From an uncultured Oleispira sp. (GTDB taxonomy: Bacteria > Pseudomonadota > Gammaproteobacteria > Pseudomonadales > Oceanobacteraceae), in assembly GCA_913061415.1 (NCBI GenBank), contig CAJXUD010000002.1, forward strand, positions 310,001 through 374,000: DNA of 64,000 nucleotides, read 5' to 3'. Each line of letters begins with the position of its first letter. Position 1 is the first letter of the stretch. Of the stretch, positions 17,197-26,734 are shown piece by piece. The notes below the pieces were generated by a model that was given only the letters and a program-made list of their open reading frames with translations, was not told the DNA's origin and did not search any database. A program made the position numbers and the translations under genes.

Positions 17197-18729
17197 ATGA
17201 GCAACGCCTTAAATGCTGATAACTCCTTAAGCCGCCAGTTATTCAAGTCGATTTTTGGACTTTATTGTCTGATTGCAATCAGCGTAACCGCCATTCAAAT
17301 TATTCAAGAATACCGCTATACACAGATTACTATTAGTGAAGAATTAAAAAATTACGAAAAAATTTTCGGACCAGTGCTTGCTAAAGCCCTTTGGAACTTA
17401 GACCGAGAACAGGTGAATGACATTACCAGAGGGTTTACTGAAGTTCCTATTATTGTAGCCGTCAAAATTGAACATATAAAAAATAACCAACTCGTCCCCT
17501 ATGCTAATCGAAATTCTGATAATAGCAGTACTGAGAATAATAAACAGTTCTCTTATACCTTTCCTATTAACTATCACATCGGCAGCGCTATTCACCCTCT
17601 AGGGCAAGCAACACTCTACTCGGACTCTTCTATTGTCATGGCACGAGTTAAGCTTGGATTTATTTTCTTAATTTTAAATGCGCTAATCAAAGGTATTTTC
17701 TTATGGTTCATTTTTTGGTGGGTAAGCAAGAAATTATTGATAACCCCTCTAAATAAGCTTATTGAAGCGATTAGTAATCTTAAGTTTAACAATTTATCCT
17801 CTTTTAACATTGACCTGAATATTAAGAATAAAAATGAGCTGTCGGTTATTGAACAATCTTTTTCTGACATGGTTTCTGAATTAGCAAGAGCAGAAAAAGG
17901 CGTTAGTGATTTTAATGCTCGCCTAGAACAAGAAGTTCATAAAAGAACCTTAGAACTCGAACAAGCAAAAAATGAAGCGGAAGCTTTAACCCATGCCGCC
18001 GAATCAGCTACGCAAGCTAAAACAACGTTTTTGGCTAATGTCAGCCATGAGTTACGCACGCCAATGAATGGCATTCAAGGCATGCTTCACCTTATAGAAA
18101 GTAGTGAACTGGATGAAAAACAAAAACAATATACTGAAGTTGCCTCAGCAAGTGCTGATCGACTATTAACCCTTATTGACGAGATAATAGATTTATCAAA
18201 GGCCGAATCAGGAAAGTTTACAATAGAAGAAACAGTATTTGATATTCACCCGATATTCGATGACCTTGCACACTCCTATAATTTATTAGAACTAAAAGAT
18301 AAACCTATCGAGCTACGCTTAAATGCCAATAACATTCAGAATCTACAAGCCGTTGGCGACCCGACTCGCTTACGTCAAATTCTCATTAATTTAATTGGCA
18401 ATGCGATTAAGTTTACTGAAAAAGGCCATATCATCATATCAACACTGATCAACGATGATGTTGATTCTAATAATAATCATTTTTATTTAACCGTTTCCAT
18501 TCAAGATACAGGCATCGGTATTGATGAAGACAATCTTGAATACATTTTCGATAGTTTCTCTCAAGGAGATTCATCAATAACAAGAAAGTATGGCGGCAGT
18601 GGTTTGGGTCTGAGTATTTGCAAGCAGCTCTGCGAACTCATGGGAGGCAGTATTACCGTTAGCAGCCAACTCGAAGAAGGAAGCTGCTTTCAATTCACGA
18701 TTAGACTCGGAAAAGTTGGAGTCGATTAA
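17197..18729 (+). CDS. membrane sensor histidine kinase coupled to a binding protein
   Basis: A 510-residue kinase. Transmembrane helices near residues 13-35 and 152-175 flank a ~115-residue periplasmic domain. A HAMP-like linker, a coiled coil (~235-275), the HisKA phosphoacceptor box ANVSHELRTPMNGIQ and a HATPase domain with DTGIGI and GGSGLGLSIC follow. There is no receiver or Hpt domain, and no response regulator gene is adjacent, so its partner is elsewhere. AGGAGG lies 8 nt before the ATG. It begins on the base after the binding-protein stop, and the periplasmic domain likely docks that protein. Confidence 0.92.
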   Translation: MSNALNADNSLSRQLFKSIFGLYCLIAISVTAIQIIQEYRYTQITISEELKNYEKIFGPVLAKALWNLDREQVNDITRGFTEVPIIVAVKIEHIKNNQLVPYANRNSDNSSTENNKQFSYTFPINYHIGSAIHPLGQATLYSDSSIVMARVKLGFIFLILNALIKGIFLWFIFWWVSKKLLITPLNKLIEAISNLKFNNLSSFNIDLNIKNKNELSVIEQSFSDMVSELARAEKGVSDFNARLEQEVHKRTLELEQAKNEAEALTHAAESATQAKTTFLANVSHELRTPMNGIQGMLHLIESSELDEKQKQYTEVASASADRLLTLIDEIIDLSKAESGKFTIEETVFDIHPIFDDLAHSYNLLELKDKPIELRLNANNIQNLQAVGDPTRLRQILINLIGNAIKFTEKGHIIISTLINDDVDSNNNHFYLTVSIQDTGIGIDEDNLEYIFDSFSQGDSSITRKYGGSGLGLSICKQLCELMGGSITVSSQLEEGSCFQFTIRLGKVGVD

Positions 18730-18738
18730 TGTCAATAT

Positions 18739-18775
18739 GATTAAGCTCAATAAGATTAAGCTCAATAAGATTAAG
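18739..18775. repeat. 15-bp tandem repeat, 2.5 copies
   Basis: GATTAAGCTCAATAA occurs at 18739-18753 and 18754-18768 and starts again at 18769 (GATTAAG). It follows the kinase stop codon directly. The rest of the 18730-19032 gap shows no gene or clear terminator. Confidence 0.75.
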
Positions 18776-19032
18776 TATGCAGAATGATTTCTCTTCATAC
18801 CATTGAGAATCACTAACATTTCAATTCCTAATTGCTTATAAAAATCATTAGCGCAATTAAGTCTCTAGGACAGCCTTAATTAAGTAAAAACCCTTCATTT
18901 TCCTACGCCTTAACTGTATCTATCCAGTGACAAATGGTATGTTAGCAAATCAGTACGCATTCAATAATAGTGTTTGTTAATCAATAACTAATTTGAATTC
19001 ACAAACTCTCATTTAGAAAGATAGGTGGCTAC

Positions 19033-19503
19033 ATGAAAGGCAATACCAACGTCTTACGCACTCTTAATCAAGTTTTGACCACAGAGCTTACTTCTATCAA
19101 CCAGTTTTTTCTACATGCCCGCATTTTCAAAAACTGGGGCTTAGAAGAATTGAATGAAAAAGCCTATAAAAAATCCATTAAAGATATGAAGCAAGCGGAT
19201 CAACTGATCAACCGCATCTTATTTTTAGAAGGACTGCCAAATTTACAACAGCTGGGCAAACTGCAGATTGGTGAAGATACCCAAGAAATGCTGCAGTGTG
19301 ATTTCAACGTAATCTCTACTCAATTAGTAGAATTACGAGATGCGATTGAGCTATGTGAAGCTGAAAATGATTATGTTAGCAGAGAGCTGCTACAAGAAAT
19401 TCTAGAATACGAAGAAGACTATATCGATTGGATCGAAACTCAGCAGTTGCTGATTACCAACCTCGGTATTGAAAACTATCAACAGACAATGATGGAGAGC
19501 TAA
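19033..19503 (+). CDS. bfr: bacterioferritin subunit, heme-binding, ferroxidase-degenerate
   Basis: A 156-residue bacterioferritin that aligns without gaps to E. coli Bfr. The heme ligand Met52 is present (SIKDMKQAD). Ferroxidase positions are altered: Glu18 and Glu127 remain, but position 51 is Asp, 54 is Gln, 94 is Ile and 130 is Tyr. It should bind heme at the subunit interface but be poor at oxidising Fe(II). AGGTGG precedes the ATG. The second bacterioferritin gene starts 1 bp after its stop and has the opposite pattern of residues, so mixed 24-mers are expected. A function in electron transfer for iron release fits its residues. Confidence 0.93.
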   Translation: MKGNTNVLRTLNQVLTTELTSINQFFLHARIFKNWGLEELNEKAYKKSIKDMKQADQLINRILFLEGLPNLQQLGKLQIGEDTQEMLQCDFNVISTQLVELRDAIELCEAENDYVSRELLQEILEYEEDYIDWIETQQLLITNLGIENYQQTMMES

Positions 19504-19504
19504 G

Positions 19505-19981
19505 ATGAAAGGCAATACAAAGATCATCGATCTACTAAACAAACAGCTGACACTCGAATTAACTTCGATGGATCAATATCTAGCTCATGGCAAATTATAT
19601 GAAGATTGGGGCATCAATAAACTTCATAAGCAGCTCGTGCATGAGCATGAAGAAGAGCTAGATCATGCATCACGCATCATTGAACGAATTATCTTCCTAG
19701 ACGGAAAAGCCGATACTGCATCACGCGAGCCGCTGTTGATCGGTGATAACGTTGAACAAATGCTGAAAAACGACCTAGCAGCTGAATACAGCGTAGCCAC
19801 CAGCTTACGTAAAATCATTGCTGTGTGTGAAGAAGAACGCGATTACGTGACTCGCGCGCTCTTACAAGAGCTGCTAAATGATACTGAAACTGACCACATC
19901 TACTGGTTAGAGCAGCATTTAGGCCTGATTGAGAAGATTGGTCTGCCTAACTATATCCAGAGCCAGATGGGCGCGGTATAG
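19505..19981 (+). CDS. bfr: bacterioferritin subunit, ferroxidase-active, lacking heme Met
   Basis: A 158-residue bacterioferritin. The ferroxidase ligands are complete: Glu18, Glu51, His54, Glu94, and the C-terminal Glu128/His131 pair (one-residue insertion relative to E. coli numbering 127/130). Position 52, the axial heme methionine in E. coli, is Leu, so this subunit should not bind heme. It pairs with the heme-binding subunit encoded 1 bp upstream. Similar two-subunit bacterioferritins are known in Neisseria and Pseudomonas. Confidence 0.93.
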   Translation: MKGNTKIIDLLNKQLTLELTSMDQYLAHGKLYEDWGINKLHKQLVHEHEEELDHASRIIERIIFLDGKADTASREPLLIGDNVEQMLKNDLAAEYSVATSLRKIIAVCEEERDYVTRALLQELLNDTETDHIYWLEQHLGLIEKIGLPNYIQSQMGAV

Positions 19982-20067
19982 CCTGTCTAATAGCCCGCAT
20001 AAGTGGCTACTGGGTAAAGATTAAGCAAGTTTATTGAATAATTCTCAATTGATTCAAAATCTTGTTT

Positions 20068-20086
20068 GATAACTGTTATCATTAGC
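20068..20086. promoter_or_regulatory. candidate Fur box upstream of bfd
   Basis: GATAACTGTTATCATTAGC matches the 19-bp Fur consensus at 14 of 19 positions. It lies 44 bp before the bfd start, consistent with iron repression of bfd, as expected for an iron-mobilising protein. Confidence 0.55.
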
Positions 20087-20129
20087 GTTAAGATAGAGCT
20101 ATATTATCGATCTCGCTAGTGGTAACGCC

Positions 20130-20324
20130 ATGTTTGTATGCATCTGTCACGGAATTAACGAAAAGGCTATTCAGAAAGCAGTATCTGAAGGCGCTAAAAA
20201 CGTACGCGAAGTACGCAAAACTCTGAATCTTGGTTCTCAGTGTGGACAATGCGTGCGTCAAGCTCACGAAGTCATTGAGCAAGCAAAAGCCAGCGCACAA
20301 AAAGCTCAGTTTTACGCTGCTTAA
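20130..20324 (+). CDS. bfd: bacterioferritin-associated ferredoxin
   Basis: A 64-residue [2Fe-2S] protein with the Bfd cysteine pattern Cys4-X-Cys6 ... Cys38-X2-Cys41 (FVCICHGIN; GSQCGQCVRQ). Bfd docks on bacterioferritin and passes electrons to the interface heme so that stored iron is released. It follows the two bacterioferritin genes but has its own promoter region with a Fur-box-like sequence, which would separate storage from release. Confidence 0.95.
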   Translation: MFVCICHGINEKAIQKAVSEGAKNVREVRKTLNLGSQCGQCVRQAHEVIEQAKASAQKAQFYAA

Positions 20325-20344
20325 GTCTTTGGCTGTCGTTACTT

Positions 20345-21010
20345 TCAGCCCGCAATAAAAACTTCATCAAGCGTATAATATTCGATTTTTGTATTAGAGG
20401 TATTTTTAGGACTTGTTGAAGCAACCTGTGCCATTTTAGTAGCAACTTCAATACCCTTTATAGGACGGTACTTTCTTAGTACTGGGATGCAAGATAATAA
20501 CGGCATCACTTTTCCAGCAAAAAACTCTCCTGGTCGCTTATCTTCTCTTTCACCCATTAATAATGACGGTCTAAAAATCACACACCGCTTAAAATCCAGC
20601 GCGATCACTTTATCTTCTAACTCACCTTTCATTTTTAAATAGGCTGACACGCTTTTAGCATTAGCACCACTGGATGATACTAAATAATATTCATCAATAC
20701 CTTGCAGACGACCCAGCTTGGCTGCGTTATATTGATAATCTACATCGACTCGACGCTGAGCCGCAATAGACCCCACATTTTTCTTAGTCGTTCCCAAACA
20801 CGAAAATAAAGCATCCGCTGACAATAGCTCGGAATAGTCTTCTAGGTGCTCAAAGTCGACAATATGATTTTCAAATTTTTCTGAAGTAATGCTTAACGGC
20901 TTTCGGGTTAACGCCACCACCTTAGAAAAACGAGGCGAGGCTATAAGCTCATCGACAAGATGCCGTCCAATTAACCCTGTTGCACCCATCACAATTGCTG
21001 TTTTATTCAT
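20345..21010 (-). CDS. NAD(P)-binding atypical SDR oxidoreductase
   Basis: A 221-residue Rossmann-fold protein that starts MNKTAIVMGATGLIGRHLVDEL, the glycine-rich nucleotide loop of atypical short-chain dehydrogenases (HTATIP2/YbjT-like). An SSSGA stretch near residue 110 and IFRPSLLMGER near 150 match the family. The substrate is unknown. ATG 21010 has AGGAA at suitable spacing; a TTG 18 bp upstream is the alternative. It lies downstream of modC on the same strand, with a 44-bp gap, and may be read with it. Confidence 0.82.
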   Translation of the reverse strand: MNKTAIVMGATGLIGRHLVDELIASPRFSKVVALTRKPLSITSEKFENHIVDFEHLEDYSELLSADALFSCLGTTKKNVGSIAAQRRVDVDYQYNAAKLGRLQGIDEYYLVSSSGANAKSVSAYLKMKGELEDKVIALDFKRCVIFRPSLLMGEREDKRPGEFFAGKVMPLLSCIPVLRKYRPIKGIEVATKMAQVASTSPKNTSNTKIEYYTLDEVFIAG

Positions 21011-21054
21011 TTTCAAATTCCTAGGCAAACTATTTTAGTATGCGATGTAAACGT

Positions 21055-22170
21055 TTATTGAATTAAAGCCGCTGATTTTACTTGCGCCCATACGTTTTGC
21101 CCCACACTTAATGCCAATCGATCAACGGACCGCTGGGTGAGTTTTGCGCGTAATATCGATTCACCTAAGGCAAGCTGAAGCATTAACAAACCATGCTGTA
21201 ATGGCTCAATACTGATAATCGTTACCGGTAGAATATTACTGATGCTGGTATCTTCGTGATGGCTCAACGATAAGCTGACATCGCTGGCTAAAATATTCAG
21301 TCGTACTTCTTGGCCTGCGCTAAGATCGCATTGCTGCAACCATAATGAGTGCTCATTAAGCTTCTGCCCTACTACTGGGTCAGTAAGCTCTTTCAGTGTA
21401 AACCGAGTAAGCCCCCATTGTTCATTATGCTCCATCACCTTACATTGTAATAAACTACTAATATGTTCTTGCTGAGAAATAGGAAAATCGGGGCTATTAA
21501 TCGCTTCTAAAAAGTTTTCTGATTTAGTGATACGCCCAGCATCTAACATGACGATATGATCGGCTAATAAAGAAACCTCCCATAACGAGTGACTAATATA
21601 AATCACAGGCACATTATACTGGTGGCAGATACGCTCTAAATAAGGCAATAATTCTTGCTTACGCGCATGGTCTAACGACGCAAGAGGCTCGTCCATCAGC
21701 AATAAATCGGGATTAATTAATAGCGCCCGGGCAATCGCTACTCGCTGACGCTCTCCACCCGATAGCTGATCTGGAAACTGATCTAAAAGCTGAGCTAATC
21801 CTAATAGCTCAACGACCTCTTCTAACGTTGCTAAAGGCTTTCCTGGATTCGCACGTTTTAATGCATAGTTTAAGTTGTCAGCCGCACTAAGGTGAGCCAA
21901 TAAGCTCGCTTCTTGAAAGACATATCCAATCGCACGCTGGCGGGTCGGAACAAAGTGCTTTGCGCTTTGCCATACCTGATCGCGAAAACTTAACGTGCAG
22001 TGCTTGACTTTTTCTAAACCCGCGATACATCGAAGCAGGCTTGTTTTACCAGAACCAGATGGGCCATAAATAGCGGTGACGCCTTGAGCAGGAATTTTTA
22101 CATCAAGGTCTATATTAATACTCTTTCTAGGCCACTTTAAGACTAAGGATATCTGATTGTTATGATCCAT
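21055..22170 (-). CDS. modC: molybdate ABC transporter ATP-binding protein
   Basis: A 371-residue ATPase. Walker A is YGPSGSGKTSLLR, the ABC signature LSGGERQRVAIARAL and Walker B LLLMDEPLASLD. The C-terminal ~80 residues form the MOP/TOBE oxyanion-binding domain (PVTIISIEPLQHG). It powers molybdate import through ModB. It starts on the stop codon of modB (TAATG), which implies translational coupling. Confidence 0.95.
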   Translation of the reverse strand: MDHNNQISLVLKWPRKSINIDLDVKIPAQGVTAIYGPSGSGKTSLLRCIAGLEKVKHCTLSFRDQVWQSAKHFVPTRQRAIGYVFQEASLLAHLSAADNLNYALKRANPGKPLATLEEVVELLGLAQLLDQFPDQLSGGERQRVAIARALLINPDLLLMDEPLASLDHARKQELLPYLERICHQYNVPVIYISHSLWEVSLLADHIVMLDAGRITKSENFLEAINSPDFPISQQEHISSLLQCKVMEHNEQWGLTRFTLKELTDPVVGQKLNEHSLWLQQCDLSAGQEVRLNILASDVSLSLSHHEDTSISNILPVTIISIEPLQHGLLMLQLALGESILRAKLTQRSVDRLALSVGQNVWAQVKSAALIQ

Positions 22171-22871
22171 TAGTTAATAACCCGAATGCTTTTCTGTTTT
22201 TGATTAAAACCATATAGCAGTAGTAATACCACAAACGAGAAGATAATCATTGCTGCCGATAGGCTGTGTGCCTGAGCATACTGCAAGCTTTCGACATGCT
22301 CATAAATAAGCACAGAGATCACCTGAGTTTCTCCTGGGATATTCCCCCCTATCATTAGGATTACCCCAAATTCACCTACTGTGTGCGCAAACCCTAAAAT
22401 GGTTGCCGTTATAAATCCGGGTTTGGCCAAAGGTAAGATCACGGTAAAAAAAGTATCTAAGCGCGAGGCTCTTAAGGTTGCTGCAACTTCTAACGGCCGC
22501 TTACCCAATGCTTCGAATGAATTTTGTATCGGCTGAACGACAAAAGGAAAAGAATAGATGACAGACGCAATCACTAAACCGGCAAAGGTAAAGGGTAACG
22601 TACCCAAGCCAAGGCTTTGTGTGAACTCTCCCACAGGCCCACTAGGCCCCATAGCAATGAGTAAATAAAAACCAATCACTGTTGGTGGTAATACCAAAGG
22701 AAGTGCCACAAGAGCGCCTACAATCGGTTTTAGCTTAGAACGTGTTGTAGTCAACCACCACGCAACAGGCGTCGCGATAACGAGCAAAATAATCGTCACT
22801 AAAGTCGCAAGCCGAAGTGTTAAAAATATAGCCTGCCAATCTTCTGGGGTTAAACCTAAGACCTGATCCAC
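22170..22871 (-). CDS. modB: molybdate ABC transporter permease
   Basis: A 233-residue permease with about five or six membrane helices and the permease-ATPase coupling motif [25 protein letters not shown]. It lies between modA and modC in the usual order and overlaps the modC start by one base. [15 protein letters not shown] stretch is typical of ModB. Confidence 0.95.
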   Translation of the reverse strand: MDQVLGLTPEDWQAIFLTLRLATLVTIILLVIATPVAWWLTTTRSKLKPIVGALVALPLVLPPTVIGFYLLIAMGPSGPVGEFTQSLGLGTLPFTFAGLVIASVIYSFPFVVQPIQNSFEALGKRPLEVAATLRASRLDTFFTVILPLAKPGFITATILGFAHTVGEFGVILMIGGNIPGETQVISVLIYEHVESLQYAQAHSLSAAMIIFSFVVLLLLYGFNQKQKSIRVIN

Positions 22872-22888
22872 GGATAGAACTTCCTATG

Positions 22889-23692
22889 CTAGCGAGTATA
22901 AATAGATGACGCTGGGGAAACCTGATAACCATAGTCTTGGATAATGACCGCCGCCGCAGGGGATTGCAAATATTCAACCAATTCAAAGACTGCTTGCTTA
23001 TCTTTTGCTCGATTTAAGACGACTGCATCTTGCTGAATAGGCTGATGCAATGCTTCAGGAATCAACCAGCCAGAGCCTTGACCTTGCCATTGAGAAGCCG
23101 CAATAAAGCCATACCGTGCATTTTGACTGGCCACAAATTGATAAGTCTGTGAGATGTTTTCTCCTACGACCCATCTTGAACGCGTCGCTTTCGCTAAACC
23201 GAGCTGGGTTAATACTTCTTTGGCTGCTTTGCCATAAGGGGCCAGTTTTGAATTAGCAATGGCTAAATGCGTAAACTCTGCATTTGATAGCGTCTTTTCA
23301 TTCACGACCTGCCCAGCCTCTGCCGTCCATAATACTAAACGGCCATAGGCATAAGTAAATAAATTGCTGGGCAGTGCGAGGCCATCGTTAATAAGCCGTG
23401 CAGGTTTATCACTATCGGCAGAGAGCAGTAAGTCGAAGGGAGCCCCATGACTTATCTGCGCATAAAAGCGCCCCGATGACCCCGATACTAGCGTTATAGA
23501 ATGTTCACTTTTCTGCTCAAAGTCAGCGACCAATTTTTGCATAGGGGTAATAAAGTTTGAAGCAACTGCGACGGTTACTTCATCTGCAAAAGCTGGCGAA
23601 TAGCCTAGCGAAAGTCCTAAAAAATAGGCAAATAGGTTGCGGCCAAACAAGATAAAACTCGAACGAGAGTGTGAAATAAGATTCTTACCCAT
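22889..23692 (-). CDS. modA: molybdate-binding periplasmic protein
   Basis: A 267-residue binding protein with a signal peptide (cleavage near SPAFA-DE) followed by VTVAVASNFITPMQKLVADFE and LVSGSSGRFYAQISHGAPFDLLLSAD, the family's oxyanion-binding segments with conserved Ser. It delivers molybdate to ModBC. It is the first gene of modABC; I do not see a clear ModE operator upstream. Confidence 0.93.
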   Translation of the reverse strand: MGKNLISHSRSSFILFGRNLFAYFLGLSLGYSPAFADEVTVAVASNFITPMQKLVADFEQKSEHSITLVSGSSGRFYAQISHGAPFDLLLSADSDKPARLINDGLALPSNLFTYAYGRLVLWTAEAGQVVNEKTLSNAEFTHLAIANSKLAPYGKAAKEVLTQLGLAKATRSRWVVGENISQTYQFVASQNARYGFIAASQWQGQGSGWLIPEALHQPIQQDAVVLNRAKDKQAVFELVEYLQSPAAAVIIQDYGYQVSPASSIYTR

Positions 23693-23822
23693 AATGAGAA
23701 AAACGAAGCGATCTTTAATTCAACATTAAACCTTAGACAATCCCTAGGTTCAAGATTACCGACACGGGAAGTTTCCAAGCCAATACTTGACAGTAAGCGC
23801 TAATCTGGATTAATCTTTATAC

Positions 23823-23835
23823 TGTAAACTTTACA
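23823..23835. promoter_or_regulatory. 13-bp palindrome in the promoter of the flavoenzyme gene
   Basis: TGTAAA-C-TTTACA is a perfect inverted repeat 45 bp before the start at 23881, inside TATACTGTAAACTTTACACT. A site for a repressor such as the nearby TetR protein is plausible but not shown. Confidence 0.45.
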
Positions 23836-23880
23836 CTGTATAGTTAATTGAATAATAATAGAGAAAATGCAGAGGCTTAT

Positions 23881-25443
23881 ATGACAGATTTTGATGCCAT
23901 CGTGATTGGCGCTGGGAATGCAGGCTTAACCGCCGCAACAGCCCTACAAAGAGGCGGGGCTCGCACCTTATTATTAGAGCGCCATAATATTCCAGGTGGC
24001 TGCGCGACCTCCTTTGTCCGCGGTGAATTCGAATTTGAAGTCGCACTGCATCAGCTGAGCGGTATGGGAACTAAGAAAAATCCTTTTATTATGCGTAAAA
24101 TTTTCACTGACTTAGGCATTATGGACCAGCTTAATATTGTGGAAGAACGCGAGCTGTATCGTCTTGTTTTACCCTCAACCGAAAATTCTGAGCATGAGAT
24201 AGACGTTACACTGCCAGCCAACATTAAAGCCCTTAAAAAAACGCTGATCTCTCACTATCCAGAAGAAGCTGACAACATTGAAGCGTATTTAACGCTGTGT
24301 GAAAAACTGTCTCTTGAATGCTTTATGGCATTGCCCAGAGCACAAAAGATGGGCGATCAAAAAGTATTAGAATCCAGCTGCCCAAATTATTTAAAATATG
24401 GGTTAACACCCTCAAAAGATGTTCTAAATGAATTCTTCGAAAACAAAGACCTAAAAGCGGTTATCGCTGCATATTGGTGCTACATAGGCTTGCCACCTAA
24501 AGACATTCCATTTTGTGATTTGGCCGTGATGATCTATGCCTACGCGGCATTTAAACCTAGCCATGTTCAAGGAGGTTCACAAGCCATTTCCAGTGCTTTG
24601 TTAGAATCCTTTTTAAACGCTGGCGGTAAAGTATTGTTTAATACCGGTGCCGCAAAAATCATTACTGAAAACGAGAAAGTTAAAGCTGTGCAAACCGAAC
24701 ACGGTGATATTTTTAGTTGTGATCACGTTATATCAAATACAAGCCCGCAACATACATTCAATGAACTGTTGGATATTGCTACCCCAAAAAAAGCGGCCGA
24801 TGATATGAAATCTCGTCGCTTAGGCACCTCAGCATTTGTACTCTACCTTGGCTTAGACTGCATACCAAAAGAACTAGGAATAACAGCGGCATCGAATTTT
24901 ATTATTGATGATAGAGATGAAGAAGTAGCCTTTGAGACAATGAAAGGAATACACAATCCGACTCATACCATGCTCACCTGTTACAACCATGATGATCCGA
25001 GTTTTGCTCCCGAAGGGAAATCATCTTTGTCCCTACTTTGTCTGCAATACGGCCAGGCATGGCAAGATTTAGCGGTAGAGGATTACGCCAAAGCAAAATA
25101 TGATTTTGCAGACAAACTGATCGAACATGCCGAGCGAGTATTTCCTAATATTCGAAAAAATATCGAAGAAGTTGAAGTAGCGACACCCCTCACCATGATG
25201 CGTTATTTGAATACTCCCGGCGGTGCTATTTATGGCTTCCAACAAAATACCCAAGACGCCGTTATGTTTCGTGAACGCATCGATACTATCTCTGGTTTGC
25301 ATATGGCAGGCTGCTGGAATGGCATGGGTGGTTTTCAACCAACGTATATGATCGGTGAAAGCACAGCACGAGCCGTATTAAAAAAGATTAAAAATACAGT
25401 ATCTCAATCAGAAACCATTAAGCAGGAGTCGTCTCATGCCTAG
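23881..25443 (+). CDS. CrtI/retinol-saturase-like FAD-dependent oxidoreductase
   Basis: A 520-residue flavoprotein. It opens with the dinucleotide-binding motif DAIVIGAGNAGLTAATALQRGG and an ERHNIPGGCATSF segment, and ends with the FAD motif GLHMAGCWNGMGGFQPTYMIGESTARAV, as in phytoene desaturase and all-trans-retinol 13,14-reductase relatives. The substrate is unknown; no carotenoid genes lie nearby. ATG 23881 follows AGAGG; a TTG at 23848 is the weaker alternative. The stop overlaps the next gene by 8 bp. An adjacent ferredoxin-type reductase may supply it with electrons (inference). Confidence 0.85.
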   Translation: MTDFDAIVIGAGNAGLTAATALQRGGARTLLLERHNIPGGCATSFVRGEFEFEVALHQLSGMGTKKNPFIMRKIFTDLGIMDQLNIVEERELYRLVLPSTENSEHEIDVTLPANIKALKKTLISHYPEEADNIEAYLTLCEKLSLECFMALPRAQKMGDQKVLESSCPNYLKYGLTPSKDVLNEFFENKDLKAVIAAYWCYIGLPPKDIPFCDLAVMIYAYAAFKPSHVQGGSQAISSALLESFLNAGGKVLFNTGAAKIITENEKVKAVQTEHGDIFSCDHVISNTSPQHTFNELLDIATPKKAADDMKSRRLGTSAFVLYLGLDCIPKELGITAASNFIIDDRDEEVAFETMKGIHNPTHTMLTCYNHDDPSFAPEGKSSLSLLCLQYGQAWQDLAVEDYAKAKYDFADKLIEHAERVFPNIRKNIEEVEVATPLTMMRYLNTPGGAIYGFQQNTQDAVMFRERIDTISGLHMAGCWNGMGGFQPTYMIGESTARAVLKKIKNTVSQSETIKQESSHA

Positions 25444-26680
25444 CAATCATTCTAATAGCCACGACAATACTCGTTCCGACAAAAAGAATACTATTTTACA
25501 TGCAGTGAATGGTTACCAGAATGCGCTAGATCATCAGCGAGAACTGGTTAAAACAGGCACAGATTTTAACGAAGAAAATGGTTTGGTCGCTCGCACGATT
25601 GCAAGCTTGCACCCTAAGCGTTTGACGTTAATCGTTAGCGAAGTGATTGAAGATACCGCCAGTACAAAAACATTGCGCTTTAAAGCTGAAGATAATTTTC
25701 TACCTCCGTTTCAAGCGGGGCAGTATATCAACCTGTTTGTTAATATTGAGGGGACTGAAACTGCACGCCCTTATGCGATATCTTCTGCCCCACAAGAAAG
25801 AGGATTTTATGACCTAACGATTAAGCGTGTTGCAGATGGATTTGTCTCACATTTTTTATTGAATGATGTAAAAGTCGGTGATCGCTTTCAAAGCACAGGC
25901 CCTATGGGGACGTTTTATCATAACCCGTTATTTCATGGTGATGATTTAGTATTTCTTGCAGGCGGCTCAGGCATTGCTCCGGCCAGAAGTATGATTCTTA
26001 ACATGATTGAGAATAGACGCGCCTTAAATACAAAAACAGCGCCCAAAATGCATCTTATTTACGCTTCAAGTTACGAAGCAGATGTCATTTATGAAAGTGA
26101 ACTAAAACAGCTAGAGAAAGCGCACGAATTTTTAACCATTACTTGGTTGATTTCTCGGCCGACAAAAAACTATAAAGGCCGCACCGGGCATGTAAATGCA
26201 GAGTTGCTAACAGAGCTATTAGGAAATGACCTAGATACACTACAAGCCAAAATGTTTTATATCTGCGGCCCTACCAGCTTTCATGATTTTTGTGACGGGC
26301 AGTTAAAGCAGCTAAAAGTCAAAGCAAGACGTGTTCGTATTGAATGTAATGGCCCACCTAAACATCCTGAAAAATTATCAGGCTGGCCTGAGAATTTGAT
26401 TACAACGGATAAAGTAAAAGTAACTATTCATAAAGCCGATGGCAGCCAAGGTGTATTTGAAGCGAGAGTAGATGAGCCATTATTAAACAGTATGGAACGT
26501 CACGGCTATAGCGCTGAGAATGCTTGTCGATCGGGAGAGTGCAGTTTATGCCGGGTTAAAGTATTGAAAGGTTCGGTATTCAATCCTGCCGAAGCACGCT
26601 TACGCTCTACCGATGAAGCCTATGGTTGGTGTCACTCTTGTGTTGCTTTTCCGACCAGTGATGTCGAGTTGTTGGTGTAG
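25436..26680 (+). CDS. FAD/NAD(P) reductase with C-terminal [2Fe-2S] domain
   Basis: A 414-residue protein with an unassigned ~65-residue N-terminal extension, an FAD domain (RPYAISSAP), an NAD domain (LAGGSGIAPARSM, CGPTSF) and a C-terminal plant-type ferredoxin (ACRSGECSLCRVKV ... CHSC). The domain order FAD-NAD-[2Fe-2S] is that of phthalate dioxygenase-reductase relatives and opposite to the XylA-like protein at 6-7 kb. It overlaps the flavoenzyme gene by 8 bp, which suggests that it is that enzyme's electron partner. Confidence 0.87.
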   Translation: MPSNHSNSHDNTRSDKKNTILHAVNGYQNALDHQRELVKTGTDFNEENGLVARTIASLHPKRLTLIVSEVIEDTASTKTLRFKAEDNFLPPFQAGQYINLFVNIEGTETARPYAISSAPQERGFYDLTIKRVADGFVSHFLLNDVKVGDRFQSTGPMGTFYHNPLFHGDDLVFLAGGSGIAPARSMILNMIENRRALNTKTAPKMHLIYASSYEADVIYESELKQLEKAHEFLTITWLISRPTKNYKGRTGHVNAELLTELLGNDLDTLQAKMFYICGPTSFHDFCDGQLKQLKVKARRVRIECNGPPKHPEKLSGWPENLITTDKVKVTIHKADGSQGVFEARVDEPLLNSMERHGYSAENACRSGECSLCRVKVLKGSVFNPAEARLRSTDEAYGWCHSCVAFPTSDVELLV

Positions 26681-26734
26681 ATAACTGGTGTAGATACAGG
26701 TATGGACCTGCGAGCTTAAAGAGCCATAGCAATA

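Noticed and set aside
26670-26700. GGTGTAGATA repeated after the reductase stop
   Set aside because: Only two 13-bp copies spanning the stop codon; too little to assign a function.
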